DNA of 64,000 nucleotides from Gammaproteobacteria bacterium (GTDB taxonomy: Bacteria; Pseudomonadota; Gammaproteobacteria; Pseudomonadales; Azotimanducaceae): positions 1 to 64,000 of the forward strand of contig VGVE01000001.1 in the NCBI GenBank assembly GCA_016874135.1. The letters run 5' to 3'. Positions 26,530 to 36,248 of the stretch are shown piece by piece; the stretch's first letter is position 1; the number at the start of each line of letters is the position of its first letter. Both the position numbers and the translations under genes were made by a program. The notes beneath the pieces are model-generated. The model searched no databases. It was not told the DNA's origin and saw nothing but the letters and a program-made list of their open reading frames with translations.

Positions 26530-28134
26530 TCAGAACTGGTTCATTGTGTTGGCAGCACCACCGGCCAGCAGTGCTTTCTCGCCAAGGAAGTACTCCTTGT
26601 GATCGTCGCCGACGTTGGATCCAGCCAGATCCTGGTGTTTCACCGAAGCGAGATCGCGGCGGATTTCCTGGCGCTGGATACCTTTCACGTAGGCCAGCAT
26701 GCCTTCTTCGCCGAAGTAGCCCGACGAGAGCATGTCCACGCCGAGCGCCGTTTCGTGATAGGTCGGTAGCGTGATCAGGTGATGGAAGATGCCGGCTTCA
26801 CGGGCTGCATCGCGCTGGAAGTTCTGGATCAATCGATCCGCTTCGAGGGCGAGCGCGCTGTCGTCCAGCTTCACGTCCATCAGACCCTTCTCGAATTTCT
26901 TCGGATCGGGATATGCGAAAACGTCTTTGCCTGCGGCCTTCCACTCGTCGTACACCTGCTCACGGAACTTCATCGTCCAGTTGAACGACGGCGAGTTGTT
27001 GTAGACCAGCTTCGCTTCCGGACGAACCTTGCGAATCTCGCGCACCATGTCGCCGATCTGCTTGAGGTTCGGCTTTTCGGTTTCGATCCACAGGAGATCA
27101 GCACCGTGTTCCAGGCTGGTGATGCAATCGAGCACCACGCGGTCGAAGCCGGTGTTTTCCTTGAAGGCGTAGAGGCCGTTGTCGAGGCGCTCGGGTTTGC
27201 AGAGCACACCGTTCTGGTGAATGGTGATGTCGCCTTCCTTGAGCTCCGACAGGTCCTTGACCGGCGTCGCCTGCAGGAAGTCGCAATACTTGTGGCCAAG
27301 ATCACCGGCGCGCTTGGAGACTGGAATCTTCTGGGTGAGGTCGGCGCCGAGTGAATCGGTGCGGGCAACGATAATGCCGTTGTCGACACCGAGCTCGAGG
27401 AATGCATAGCGGATCGCATGCAGCTTGGAGACGAAATCTTCATGCGGCACCGTGACCTTTCCGGCCTGGTGACCACACTGTTTCGCGTCGGACACCTGGT
27501 TTTCAATCTGGATCGCGCAGGCACCGGCTTCGATCATCTTCTTCGCCAGCAGATAGGTGGCTTCTTCGTTGCCGAAACCGGCATCGATGTCGGCGATGAT
27601 TGGCACCACGTGAGTCTGGAAGTTGTCGATCTTCGTAAGTGCCGGAGCGACATTGGCTCCCTTGGCGCGGGCCTGGTCGAGTTCTACAAACAGGTGGCGC
27701 AGTTCACGTGCATCGGCCTGTTTGAGGAAGGTGTAGATCTCGCCGATGAGCGATGCGACTGCGGTCTTTTCGTGCATGCTCTGGTCGGGCAGTGGTCCGA
27801 ATTCCGAGCGCAATGCAGCGACCATCCAGCCAGAGAGGTAGATATAACGCCTGTCGAGCGATTTGAAGTTTTTCTTCACGCTCATCATGGTCTGCTGGGC
27901 CACAAAACCGTGCCATGCGCCCAGTGACTGGGTGTATTTACCGGTGTCCTTGTCATAGTCCGCCATGTCCTTGCGCATTATGTCGGCGGTATAGCGGGCG
28001 ATGTCCAGCCCGGTGCGGAAGCGGTTCTGCAGGCGCATGCGGACCACGAAGTCCGGGTTGATGGCGCGCCATTCGTGTCCCTGTTGCAGGAGTACCCGGC
28101 GTACTTCTTCGACTTGTTGCATGTACGGCGTCAT
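26530..28134 (-). CDS. aceA: Isocitrate lyase
   Basis: 534 residues, the long isocitrate lyase form of about 530 residues known from pseudomonads. The active-site motif is KQCGHQAGK (catalytic Cys about 220), with the metal-binding DIDAGFG before it and NNSPSFNWT near the C-terminal part. It cleaves isocitrate to glyoxylate and succinate in the glyoxylate bypass for growth on acetate or fatty acids. The start is ATG 28134 (GAGGACC upstream); the longer reading adds an unrelated N-terminus. Malate synthase is not in the window. A strong hairpin terminator lies at 26495-26516. Confidence 0.96.
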   Translation of the reverse strand: MTPYMQQVEEVRRVLLQQGHEWRAINPDFVVRMRLQNRFRTGLDIARYTADIMRKDMADYDKDTGKYTQSLGAWHGFVAQQTMMSVKKNFKSLDRRYIYLSGWMVAALRSEFGPLPDQSMHEKTAVASLIGEIYTFLKQADARELRHLFVELDQARAKGANVAPALTKIDNFQTHVVPIIADIDAGFGNEEATYLLAKKMIEAGACAIQIENQVSDAKQCGHQAGKVTVPHEDFVSKLHAIRYAFLELGVDNGIIVARTDSLGADLTQKIPVSKRAGDLGHKYCDFLQATPVKDLSELKEGDITIHQNGVLCKPERLDNGLYAFKENTGFDRVVLDCITSLEHGADLLWIETEKPNLKQIGDMVREIRKVRPEAKLVYNNSPSFNWTMKFREQVYDEWKAAGKDVFAYPDPKKFEKGLMDVKLDDSALALEADRLIQNFQRDAAREAGIFHHLITLPTYHETALGVDMLSSGYFGEEGMLAYVKGIQRQEIRRDLASVKHQDLAGSNVGDDHKEYFLGEKALLAGGAANTMNQF

Positions 28135-28311
28135 GTGATGGTCCTCAGTTCGATCAGTCGCAATGGCAAGGTCCGGCGGTGATTCGGATGTCAGCCGGGA
28201 TGGATTGGCGGGCACTTTACCCGTCGAGCAAAGGAATGGGTGGATACGAATACATTCTGCGGTGGAATAAATCGGATCCGGTTACAAGGTGTGTACACGT
28301 CTGGGATGTTG

Positions 28312-28325
28312 CGCCTTTAAAGGCG
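28312..28325. repeat. Perfect palindrome between isocitrate lyase and MFS genes
   Basis: CGCCTTTAAAGGCG is a perfect 14-base palindrome in the 267-base gap between the divergent isocitrate lyase and MFS genes. A second inverted repeat CGGATC-CGT-GATCCG lies about 30 bases to its right. Either could be an operator. No other feature is visible in the gap. Confidence 0.4.
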
Positions 28326-28401
28326 AATCGCCAGAGTGCTGCCGGGAGTCGGGCGGATCCGTGATCCGGCCGGGAAGAAGTTGTCGGGGGACCTTCGATC
28401 C

Positions 28402-29619
28402 ATGGGTGTTAACTATTCAACCGGGCAGCTGCTGTCGCTGACCGCCGTGCTGCTGCTCGCGTTCGCCGCTTCACTGGGTATGGCGTTCAACATCGATGCC
28501 ATTGCACTTGCCTACGATGCATCAAACGCTGCAGCGGGTCTCGTCGCATCTACTGAGCTGTTTTCAATTGCAGTCGGCGTACTGGTTTTTGCGCAGTTCG
28601 CGAGCCGCTGGCCCACGAACCGGATCTATCTGATGGGGATCACTCTCATCCTCCTTGGTAATGCAGCGTCAATGTTCGTTCCCGATCTGAATTCGCTGCT
28701 GGTCTTGCGAATACCCACCGGGCTTGCCCTTGGCGCGGTGTCTGCGACCTGCATGGCAACCGCCGCTCGTTCGGCGACGCCTGAATCCACTTTCGGTGTC
28801 ATCAACGCCGCAGTCGGCGCGATGGGCGTCGGCATCGCCTATGTCCTGCCACGAGCCATCGGCTGGGGCGAACCGATGAGCGCTGCTGCGGGCGGTCGCT
28901 TCGCGTTTGACGAGCTCGACGGCCTGTATCTCGTCTATGTGGTCTGCGGTATCGCGGCGTATTTCTTCGTCGCTGGCACACCGTCAGTACACCATGATGC
29001 CAACACTCCTGTTGCCGCAAAGTCAGCTCCGGCGCTGGGTGGCTGGATTGCGCTGCTTGCCATCGGCTTCATGTTCTTTGGCCACGGCACGCTGGGCATT
29101 TTCTTGGTCCGTGCCGCCCGGGAACTGGGAATGTCTTCGGAAACCATCGGCTGGGTCTTTATGGCCGGAGCGGTGTTCGGAATCATTGTGCCACTTGCCG
29201 CAGGCTTCATCGGGTCGCGCACGAAGCCGCTACTGCCACTGAGCGTGATCGTTGGGCTGTTGCTGATCGCCTGTTATGTGGTGGCTACCACCGGGAGTGT
29301 GATCGCATTCAGCATCGCTGTGCCGCTCTTCGGTTCACTACCGATGGCGTTTCTGCCGATCATGCTCGGCGTGCTGTCGCGCTACGACCCGACCGGGAAG
29401 CTTGCCGGCGCACATGCGGCATTTGTGCTCACCGGTGGAGCACTGGCGCCTTTTGCAGGTGGGTATGTCCGGGATCTATCGGAGAATTACGCGATGAACG
29501 GCTACTTCGCCTGTGTCTGTATCGCTATCGCGTTCATCATTCTGCTGCCGATCATCCGCGCTGATGATGTCGCTTCCAGGCACCGAAGTGGATCGCCCCT
29601 GCCGACACCGAGCCATTGA
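28402..29619 (+). CDS. MFS transporter
   Basis: 405 residues with about twelve hydrophobic segments. Helix 2-3 region reads RWPTNRIYLMGITLILLG, a weak form of the MFS motif A, and a central hydrophilic loop (about residues 190-205) divides the two halves. Substrate cannot be inferred. I chose the ATG at 28402 (MGVNYSTGQLLSL) because GGGGGA precedes it and the longer reading adds a charged, unrelated segment. The 3' end overlaps the convergent MATE gene by 68 bases. Confidence 0.83.
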   Translation: MGVNYSTGQLLSLTAVLLLAFAASLGMAFNIDAIALAYDASNAAAGLVASTELFSIAVGVLVFAQFASRWPTNRIYLMGITLILLGNAASMFVPDLNSLLVLRIPTGLALGAVSATCMATAARSATPESTFGVINAAVGAMGVGIAYVLPRAIGWGEPMSAAAGGRFAFDELDGLYLVYVVCGIAAYFFVAGTPSVHHDANTPVAAKSAPALGGWIALLAIGFMFFGHGTLGIFLVRAARELGMSSETIGWVFMAGAVFGIIVPLAAGFIGSRTKPLLPLSVIVGLLLIACYVVATTGSVIAFSIAVPLFGSLPMAFLPIMLGVLSRYDPTGKLAGAHAAFVLTGGALAPFAGGYVRDLSENYAMNGYFACVCIAIAFIILLPIIRADDVASRHRSGSPLPTPSH

Positions 29620-30916
29620 CTAGCATGCCAAGCGCGACAACTGCGAACACCCATTCGACTGAAGTGTTGAAAACGTAGACGCAAAGCGATGCGCCGGCGG
29701 CGGCGACTACAAAGCGACTCGCCTGGGCAATCACCGGCCACATGACAGTGCCTGCACCCTGCGACGCAAAGTAAAGCGCGAGACCCAGTCCCTGGAAGGC
29801 GAAAACAGGCCCGGAAATGTGCAGGTATTTCGCGCCTTCCGCTGCCACCGCCGGATCATCGGTGAAGATGTGCATCCAGAGTTCCGGGAAAACCGCGAGG
29901 GTCACACCGAGCACTCCGGTCACGGAAGCAGCTGAGAGCCCACCGAGAAAACCGATACGTTCGGCGCGGGCGAGATTTCCGTTGCCGATGTTCATCCCGA
30001 TCATCGCGTTCATGGCCATGCCGAAACCAAACACCATTGGCGTGAGCAGGAACTCGAGCCGTGCGCCAATGCCATAACCCGCAACGGTGGCAGTGCCGAA
30101 GGAGACGATGAGCGCGTTGATGGTGGAGATGGTCGAGATCGTGAACACCGGCGACAACGCAGCGACTCCTCCCACACGGGTGATGTCGCGGAACAATGGC
30201 CACTGCAGGCGCATATAACGGGTATCCAGACGCACGGGTGCGTCCTTGCGCGACAACATGTAGAGCGCAGTGACGGTGGTCAGCGACGCGACGATCAGGT
30301 TGGAAACCGCCGCGCCGGGAAGGCCCAGTTTTGGTAATCCGAACCAGCCGAGGATGAGACCACCCGACAGTGGTACCTGGATGACGGCGTTGACCATCAT
30401 GATCATCGCTGGGAAGCGCATGTTGCCGGTGCCGCGAATGCAGCTGGTGGTGAGCGCAGACGCCCAGGTCAGCGCCGCGCCCGAAAAGGCGATCGCACCA
30501 TAGGCCCAGGCTTCTTCGAGGATCTGCCCTTCGGCGCCGAGTGCGCGCAACGTGGATGCGCCGAGCAGCCAGAACACGACGGCGAAAAAGACCCCGGCGG
30601 CCAGCGCGATCGCCAGCGCGTGCCAGATCAGTCCCGACGCACGAGCGGTATCCCCCGCGCCGAGCGCCCGGGCAAGGCTTGAGGTGGTGGCACCACCGAA
30701 GGAGCCGCCGGCCAGCATCTGCAGCAGCATGAAGCCTGGAAACATGAAGGCCATGGCGGCCAGCGACACGGTGCCGAGCTGCCCCACATACCAAACCTCC
30801 GTCATATTGACGCCAGCCTGCACCAGAAAGGCGAGTGCATTCGGCGCCGCAAGCCTGAAGAGGGTAGGCACTATCGGCCCTTCAAGGAACAGGGTACGGG
30901 TGGAGGTCGCCTGCAT
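29552..30916 (-). CDS. MATE-family multidrug efflux transporter
   Basis: 454 residues, twelve predicted helices in two six-helix halves. Helix 1 region (FRLAAPNALAFLVQAGVNMTEVWYVGQLG) is the typical MATE start, and the second half repeats this layout at about 245-275. MATE proteins export cationic drugs or secondary metabolites using Na+ or H+ gradients. The gene is single and converges with the MFS gene, overlapping by 68 bases at the 3' ends. The 104-base gap upstream separates it from a divergent membrane-protein gene. Confidence 0.88.
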   Translation of the reverse strand: MQATSTRTLFLEGPIVPTLFRLAAPNALAFLVQAGVNMTEVWYVGQLGTVSLAAMAFMFPGFMLLQMLAGGSFGGATTSSLARALGAGDTARASGLIWHALAIALAAGVFFAVVFWLLGASTLRALGAEGQILEEAWAYGAIAFSGAALTWASALTTSCIRGTGNMRFPAMIMMVNAVIQVPLSGGLILGWFGLPKLGLPGAAVSNLIVASLTTVTALYMLSRKDAPVRLDTRYMRLQWPLFRDITRVGGVAALSPVFTISTISTINALIVSFGTATVAGYGIGARLEFLLTPMVFGFGMAMNAMIGMNIGNGNLARAERIGFLGGLSAASVTGVLGVTLAVFPELWMHIFTDDPAVAAEGAKYLHISGPVFAFQGLGLALYFASQGAGTVMWPVIAQASRFVVAAAGASLCVYVFNTSVEWVFAVVALGMLVNGSVSAGAIHFGAWKRHHQRG

Positions 30917-31020
30917 GGCGGTGGGCTTTGTTTGGGGAATATGTTTGAAGGAAACCGAGTGTACGCGAGCGCCCCCAGCCGGCGTTACACTCCCCGCATG
31001 GACACGCTGAAAACAAGAAA

Positions 31021-31794
31021 GTGAAAGTCATCACGCTGCGCGACCGGATCGCGATGATGGATTGGCGCATTGCTCTCGGCGGTGTGCTGACCGTTGTCTG
31101 GATCGTCGGCGGGATTCTTTATCTCAACCGGCAGCCGGACTCCCTGTTCGCGATGCACATCGATGAACTTGGCGGGTTTCTCGAAGGGGCTTTCGTGCCA
31201 CTGGCATTCATGTGGCTGGTGATTGGTCTCTTTGTGCAGCAGAAAGAGCTGACCAGCAATACCGAGATCATGCGGCAGTCGATGTTGCAGGGGCAGCAAC
31301 AGGCGGAAGCCGTGGCGGCGCTTGAGGTGAACGCGCGGCAGGAGGCCTTCTTCAAGATCTCCCAGAACGTGCAGAAGCAGCTCGGTATGGTCACTGGCAT
31401 GCAGTTCATCTCGGCCTTTGGTGACACTGAAGGCAACGTGGTTCCTGACGAGCGAACCCGCGAGTTGGTGCAGGCGTTGTCGCTCGGAGATGACACGGTG
31501 TTTGTCCGCGAGTTCCTCTCGAACTCGGTGCCGATGATTGATCAGCGAACGCTGGTGTTCTATGGCACCGAGATTCGTCGGCGACATTCGATGAACTACC
31601 GCGAGACTTTCGAGCGGCTCGTCAAACTCGCGGCTGAATGTGATCCAGACGGATTAATCAGCGGTACCGTGACCAATACGGCCTTCGGGCTCCTCTACAA
31701 CCTGTTGCTTCGTCATGCCCCGGCAGAAGTAACCATTCCTGCGGATACCTCTCTTGTGGCCGTGGGACCTGACTTGACGGTGAATGTTCGATGA
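31021..31794 (+). CDS. Two-helix membrane protein with coiled coil, function unknown
   Basis: Up to 257 residues. Two transmembrane helices (about 17-35 and 55-72) flank a short loop, followed by a coiled coil (about 73-115, Gln/Glu/Ala-rich) and a soluble C-terminal domain of about 140 residues. I do not recognise the family. The GTG at 31021 is the longest start; an ATG at 31057 just before the first helix (MDWRIALGG) is equally plausible. Its stop overlaps the acyl-CoA dehydrogenase ATG by four bases (ATGA), so translation is coupled and a joint role is possible. Confidence 0.65.
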   Translation: MKVITLRDRIAMMDWRIALGGVLTVVWIVGGILYLNRQPDSLFAMHIDELGGFLEGAFVPLAFMWLVIGLFVQQKELTSNTEIMRQSMLQGQQQAEAVAALEVNARQEAFFKISQNVQKQLGMVTGMQFISAFGDTEGNVVPDERTRELVQALSLGDDTVFVREFLSNSVPMIDQRTLVFYGTEIRRRHSMNYRETFERLVKLAAECDPDGLISGTVTNTAFGLLYNLLLRHAPAEVTIPADTSLVAVGPDLTVNVR

Positions 31795-32966
31795 GCAGCG
31801 AAAACACACTCGACTACGGGGCTGACTATGCGGACATCCGCGAGCAGGTGGCGCGTATCTGTGCCGGCTTTCCGGGTGCCTACTGGCAGGACCTTGATGA
31901 GAAGGCCGAGTACCCGCACGGGTTCGTGAATGCACTGACGGAGAGTGGTTACCTCGCTGCGTTGATCCCGGAAACCTACGGCGGAGCCGGTCTGCCACTG
32001 CGGGCGGCATCCGTGATTCTTGAGACCATTCATGCCAATGGCTGTTCCGCAGCCACGTGTCATGCACAGATGTACACCATGGGTACGGTGCTGCGTTATG
32101 GCTCGGAAGAGCAGAAACGCAGATACCTGCCCGGGATCGCGAGTGGTGAGCTACGGCTGCAGGCGTTTGGTGTCACCGAACCGACCACGGGCTCGGATAC
32201 GACACAGCTCAAGACCCGCGCGGAGAAACGCGGGGACACCTATGTGGTGAATGGCCAGAAGATCTGGACGAGCCGTGCCTTCCAGTCGGATCTTATGCTG
32301 CTGCTGGCGCGTACTACCCCGGTGGACCAAGTGAAGAAACGGACCGAGGGGCTCTCCACTTTCCTCGTCGACCTGCGCGAAGTACGTGGCAAAGGCTGCG
32401 AAATCCGCCCCATCAAGACGATGATCAACCACAACACCACTGAGGTGTTCTTCGACAACATGGTGATTCCTGCGGAATCCCTGGTCGGCGTTGAAGGGCG
32501 CGGTTTCAACAACATTCTCGCCGGCATGAATGCGGAGCGGGTGCTGATCGCTTCGGAGGCGCTGGGTGATGGCCGCTATTTTCTCAAGCGGGGTGTCGAC
32601 TACGCCCGGGAACGGGTGGTGTTCGGCAATCCGATCGGCCGCAACCAGGGCATCCAGTTTCCGCTGGCGACCGCTTACGCCCAGCTCGAAGCGGCGGAGA
32701 TGATGGTCCGTAAAGCGGCAGCGCTCTATGACAGCGGCCAAGGCTGCGGTGAGGCGGCGAACATTGCGAAGTACCTCGCATCGGAAGCGGCCTGGTACGC
32801 CGCGGACCAGACCTTCCAGACTTTTGGCGGGTTTGCCTTTGCCCGGGAGTACCACATTGAGCGTAAGTGGCGGGAGGTCCGGTTGTGGCGCACTGCACCG
32901 ATCTCCAACAACATGGTGCTGAACTTTGTAGCGCAGAACGTGCTCGGGTTGCCTCGCAGTTATTGA
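31791..32966 (+). CDS. Acyl-CoA dehydrogenase
   Basis: 391 residues, the standard acyl-CoA dehydrogenase length. The N-terminal helical domain contains SGYLAALIPETYGGAGLPL. The middle beta-domain has AFGVTEPTTGSDTTQLKT and KIWTSRAFQSD. The C-terminal helical domain has AERVLIASEALGDGRYFL, the FAD/ETF-contact region, QTFGGFAFAREYHIERKWREVR. It catalyses FAD-dependent alpha,beta-dehydrogenation of an acyl-CoA, in beta-oxidation or branched-chain acid breakdown. The catalytic base cannot be placed with confidence. It is coupled to the unknown membrane protein upstream. guaB follows after 94 bases with its own promoter. Confidence 0.9.
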   Translation: MSSENTLDYGADYADIREQVARICAGFPGAYWQDLDEKAEYPHGFVNALTESGYLAALIPETYGGAGLPLRAASVILETIHANGCSAATCHAQMYTMGTVLRYGSEEQKRRYLPGIASGELRLQAFGVTEPTTGSDTTQLKTRAEKRGDTYVVNGQKIWTSRAFQSDLMLLLARTTPVDQVKKRTEGLSTFLVDLREVRGKGCEIRPIKTMINHNTTEVFFDNMVIPAESLVGVEGRGFNNILAGMNAERVLIASEALGDGRYFLKRGVDYARERVVFGNPIGRNQGIQFPLATAYAQLEAAEMMVRKAAALYDSGQGCGEAANIAKYLASEAAWYAADQTFQTFGGFAFAREYHIERKWREVRLWRTAPISNNMVLNFVAQNVLGLPRSY

Positions 32967-32977
32967 CCCCGGGAAAC

Positions 32978-33003
32978 GCTGTAAACGATCCGGAATTTAC
33001 AGC
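32978..33003. promoter_or_regulatory. Inverted repeat just upstream of the guaB promoter
   Basis: GCTGTAAA (32978-32985) and TTTACAGC (32996-33003) are perfect 8-base inverted arms 10 bases apart. A third partial copy, TTTACAG (33010-33016), follows in direct orientation with GAATTTACAG repeated exactly at 32993 and 33007. The third copy contains the proposed -35 box, so a protein bound here could control guaB. It does not resemble the PurR consensus. Confidence 0.5.
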
Positions 33004-33009
33004 CTTGAA

Positions 33010-33038
33010 TTTACAGAAGAGGGGTCGATCGGTAGACT
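33010..33038 (+). promoter_or_regulatory. Probable sigma-70 promoter of guaB
   Basis: TTTACA (33010-33015, five of six matches to TTGACA), a 17-base spacer and TAGACT (33033-33038) lie 23 bases before the guaB ATG. This is the best promoter-like pair in the gap between the acyl-CoA dehydrogenase and guaB genes. Confidence 0.55.
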
Positions 33039-33060
33039 GCCAGTTTTGTGAGCTACCAAA

Positions 33061-34530
33061 ATGCTGCGAATCGCAAGCGAAGCACTCACCTTCGATGATG
33101 TTCTTCTTCTTCCCGCGTACTCCCAGACCCTGCCGTCCGAAACCTCGCTCGAAACACGCCTCACCCGCCAGATCCGCCTGAATATCCCGCTGATCTCTTC
33201 GGCCATGGATACGGTGACTGAAGCGCGGCTCGCCATTGCCATCGCCCAGGAAGGTGGCATGGGCATCGTGCACAAGAACATGCCGATCGAGCAGCAGGCC
33301 CGCGAAGTTCAGATGGTCAAGAAGTACGAGACGGGCATCATTCGCGATCCGGTCACCATTGGTGCGGACAATACGGTCAGGCAATTGCTCGAACTTACTT
33401 CTGAGCGCGGCATTTCAGGGGTGCCGGTTGTTCGCGGCAATCAGCTGATTGGGATCGTTACCGGACGCGATGTTCGATTCGAACGCAACTTTGATCTCAA
33501 GGTGCGTGACGTGATGACGCCGAAGGATCGGCTGGTAACAGCGCGCGAAGGCAGCAGTTTTGATGAAATCACCGCGCTCCTCCACAAACACCGCATCGAA
33601 AAAGTGCTGTTGGTGAATGATCGCTTTGAACTGACCGGCATGGTGACGGTGAAGGACATCAACAAGGCGCACACGTATCCCAATTCCTGCAAGGACAGCG
33701 AAGGCCGGTTGCGCGTAGGTGCAAGCGTCGGCACGAGTGTCGAGACAGAAGACAGAGTGCAGGCGCTGGTTGAAGCCGGCGTGGATGCCATCGTCGTGGA
33801 TACTGCCCACGGCCATTCCGTACGTGTGCTGGATCGTATTCGCTGGATCAAGCAGAAGTATCCGGATATCAGTGTGATTGGCGGCAACGTCGCCACGGCA
33901 GATGGAGCGCGCGCGCTGATTGAAGCCGGTGTGGATGCAGTGAAGGTCGGGATCGGCCCCGGTTCCATCTGCACCACACGTATCGTCACGGGCATCGGTG
34001 TGCCTCAGATTACGGCCGTTGCTGAAGCCGCGTCGGTGGCCAATGCCGAGGATGTTCCCGTCATCGCCGATGGTGGCGTGCGGTATTCAGGAGACATCGC
34101 CAAAGTGATTGCCGCCGGTGCCAGTTCCGTCATGGTGGGTGGTCTGCTGGCGGGTACCGATGAAGCCCCGGGTGAAGTCGAGCTCTATCAGGGGCGAACC
34201 TACAAGGCCTATCGCGGTATGGGTTCGCTCGGTGCGATGTCCGGTGTGCACGGTTCCAGTGATCGGTACTTCCAGGAGTCGAACACCGAGGGCCGCAAGT
34301 TTGTGCCGGAAGGTATTGAAGGCCGGGTTCCGTATCGTGGCCCCGTCGGACCGATCGTGCATCAGCTGATGGGTGGGCTGCGTGCTTCGATGGGCTATAC
34401 CGGTTGCGCCAATCTCGATGAAATGCGCACCAAGCCGCAGTTCGTTCGCATCAGCGGAGCGGGCATGGCGGAAAGCCACGTCCACGATGTGTCGATCACG
34501 AAAGAAGCGCCCAACTATCCAATGAGCTGA
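33061..34530 (+). CDS. guaB: IMP dehydrogenase
   Basis: 489 residues. The TIM barrel is interrupted by two CBS domains (about 95-210, e.g. [20 protein letters not shown]). The catalytic loop [15 protein letters not shown] carries the Cys (about 304), and the IMP/flap region contains [10 protein letters not shown]-like [12 protein letters not shown] and [10 protein letters not shown]. It oxidises IMP to XMP with NAD+, the committed step to GMP. The operon continues with guaA 79 bases downstream. Possible control through the inverted repeat at 32978-33003. Confidence 0.97.
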   Translation: MLRIASEALTFDDVLLLPAYSQTLPSETSLETRLTRQIRLNIPLISSAMDTVTEARLAIAIAQEGGMGIVHKNMPIEQQAREVQMVKKYETGIIRDPVTIGADNTVRQLLELTSERGISGVPVVRGNQLIGIVTGRDVRFERNFDLKVRDVMTPKDRLVTAREGSSFDEITALLHKHRIEKVLLVNDRFELTGMVTVKDINKAHTYPNSCKDSEGRLRVGASVGTSVETEDRVQALVEAGVDAIVVDTAHGHSVRVLDRIRWIKQKYPDISVIGGNVATADGARALIEAGVDAVKVGIGPGSICTTRIVTGIGVPQITAVAEAASVANAEDVPVIADGGVRYSGDIAKVIAAGASSVMVGGLLAGTDEAPGEVELYQGRTYKAYRGMGSLGAMSGVHGSSDRYFQESNTEGRKFVPEGIEGRVPYRGPVGPIVHQLMGGLRASMGYTGCANLDEMRTKPQFVRISGAGMAESHVHDVSITKEAPNYPMS

Positions 34531-34548
34531 CCGATGAGCTCTGAATTC

Positions 34549-34570
34549 GGAGCGCCGTTTCTGGCGCTCC
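34549..34570 (+). terminator. Hairpin between guaB and guaA
   Basis: GGAGCGCC-GTTTCT-GGCGCTCC is a perfect 8-base stem with a 6-base loop, 18 bases after the guaB stop and 39 bases before the proposed guaA GTG. No U-tract follows, so it is more likely a partial terminator, processing or mRNA-stability element inside the guaBA transcript. Confidence 0.5.
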
Positions 34571-34609
34571 ATCTGAATGACTGACAATACCCGTCACGCC
34601 GGAGTGACC

Positions 34610-36184
34610 GTGACCCAGACAGCACTGCATTATCAGAAGCTTCTGATCGTCGATTTTGGCAGCCAGTACACCCAACTGATCGCGCGGCGAATCCGCGAAG
34701 CGGGCGTGTATTGCGAGATCCATCCGTTTGACATGCCGGAACAGGCGATTCGTGAGTTCGCGCCCCGCGGAATCATCCTGTCAGGCGGCCCTGAGTCGGT
34801 AACCGAGGGAATGACACCACGCGCGCCGCAGGTGGTGTTTGACCTCGGTGTGCCGGTACTCGGCATCTGTTATGGCATGCAGACCATGGCGGCGCAGCTT
34901 GGCGGGCGCGTGGAAGGCAGTGATGTTCGCGAATTCGGGTCAGCGGAAATACGTCGGGAACGGAACACGGCCCTGACCGAAGGCATGGGCTTTTCCGGCG
35001 AGAGCACCCTGCCGGTATGGATGAGCCATGGCGACAAGGTGACCGTGCTGCCTCCGGGCTTTTCCTGCATCGCTTCCACGGCGAGTGCACCCATCGCGGC
35101 AATGGCCGATGTCACGAGGAACTGGTTCGCTGTGCAGTTCCATCCGGAAGTCACACACACCCGTGATGGCCAGCGTCTTCTGGACAATTTCGCCCGACGC
35201 ATCTGTGGCTGCGCCGGCCTCTGGACCGCTGGCAACATCGTCGCCGATACCATCGAACAGATCAGGCGGCAGGTAGGTAACGACCGTGTTCTGCTGGGGC
35301 TTTCCGGCGGGGTGGATTCGTCAGTGGTGGCTGCGTTGCTGTCTCGCGCTATCGGCCGCCAGCTCACCTGTGTGTTTGTGGACAATGGCCTCCTGCGCAA
35401 GCACGAGCGTGAGGAAGTGGCTGCGGCGTTTTCCCCAAACAATACACTCGATCTCGATCTGCGGGTGGTGGATGCTTCTACCGAGTTCCTCGGCAAGCTG
35501 GAAGGGGTTACGGACCCGGAAGCCAAGCGCAAGATCATCGGTGCCACGTTCATTGATGTATTCGATCGTGAAGCGTCTACACTTAACGACGTGAAGTGGC
35601 TCGCTCAAGGCACGATCTATCCCGATGTCATCGAAAGCGCCGCGAGCAAATACGGCAAGGCCCATGTGATCAAGTCACACCACAATGTGGGAGGCTTGCC
35701 GGAACGCATGAAACTCCGGCTGGTGGAGCCACTGCGTGAACTCTTCAAGGACGAGGTGCGAAGGATTGGCGTACACCTTGGACTCCCCGAGTCATTGGTC
35801 ATGCGGCATCCATTTCCTGGTCCCGGCCTCGGTGTGCGCATACTTGGCGATATCACTCCGACGCGGGCCGATGTACTGCGGGAAGCGGATGCCATCTTCA
35901 TTCACGAGCTCAGGGCAGCCGACTGGTACGACAAGGTCAGCCAGGCGTTTGCTGTATTCCTACCGGTAAAGTCTGTGGGCGTGGTGGGTGATGCCCGCCG
36001 ACATGCGCCGGTGATTGCCTTGCGCGCAGTGCAGACGACGGACTTCATGACGGCGCACATCGCGCGTTTGCCATTTGATCTAATCGAGAAGGTTGCGAAC
36101 CGGATCGTCAACGAAATCTCGGGTGTTTCGCGAGTGGTGTACGACGTCTCCAGCAAACCACCGGCGACGATTGAGTGGGAGTGA
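34610..36184 (+). CDS. guaA: GMP synthase (glutamine-hydrolysing)
   Basis: 524 residues from the GTG at 34610. N-terminal class I amidotransferase domain: [16 protein letters not shown] (catalytic Cys about 87) and the His in QFHPEV. The ATP pyrophosphatase domain has [10 protein letters not shown], and the C-terminal dimerisation domain ends in [11 protein letters not shown]. It aminates XMP to GMP. I prefer GTG 34610 over the ATG at 34577: GGAG (34601-34604) is correctly spaced before it, the N-terminus then aligns with E. coli GuaA (MT...[13 protein letters not shown]), and the length matches (525 in E. coli). It is co-transcribed with guaB. Confidence 0.96.
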   Translation: MTQTALHYQKLLIVDFGSQYTQLIARRIREAGVYCEIHPFDMPEQAIREFAPRGIILSGGPESVTEGMTPRAPQVVFDLGVPVLGICYGMQTMAAQLGGRVEGSDVREFGSAEIRRERNTALTEGMGFSGESTLPVWMSHGDKVTVLPPGFSCIASTASAPIAAMADVTRNWFAVQFHPEVTHTRDGQRLLDNFARRICGCAGLWTAGNIVADTIEQIRRQVGNDRVLLGLSGGVDSSVVAALLSRAIGRQLTCVFVDNGLLRKHEREEVAAAFSPNNTLDLDLRVVDASTEFLGKLEGVTDPEAKRKIIGATFIDVFDREASTLNDVKWLAQGTIYPDVIESAASKYGKAHVIKSHHNVGGLPERMKLRLVEPLRELFKDEVRRIGVHLGLPESLVMRHPFPGPGLGVRILGDITPTRADVLREADAIFIHELRAADWYDKVSQAFAVFLPVKSVGVVGDARRHAPVIALRAVQTTDFMTAHIARLPFDLIEKVANRIVNEISGVSRVVYDVSSKPPATIEWE

Positions 36185-36248
36185 TGAGGCAGTGCCTGCG
36201 GGTGACGCCCGATTCGAAAGAACAGGTTCTCCGTAAGTCCGGTTGTTC

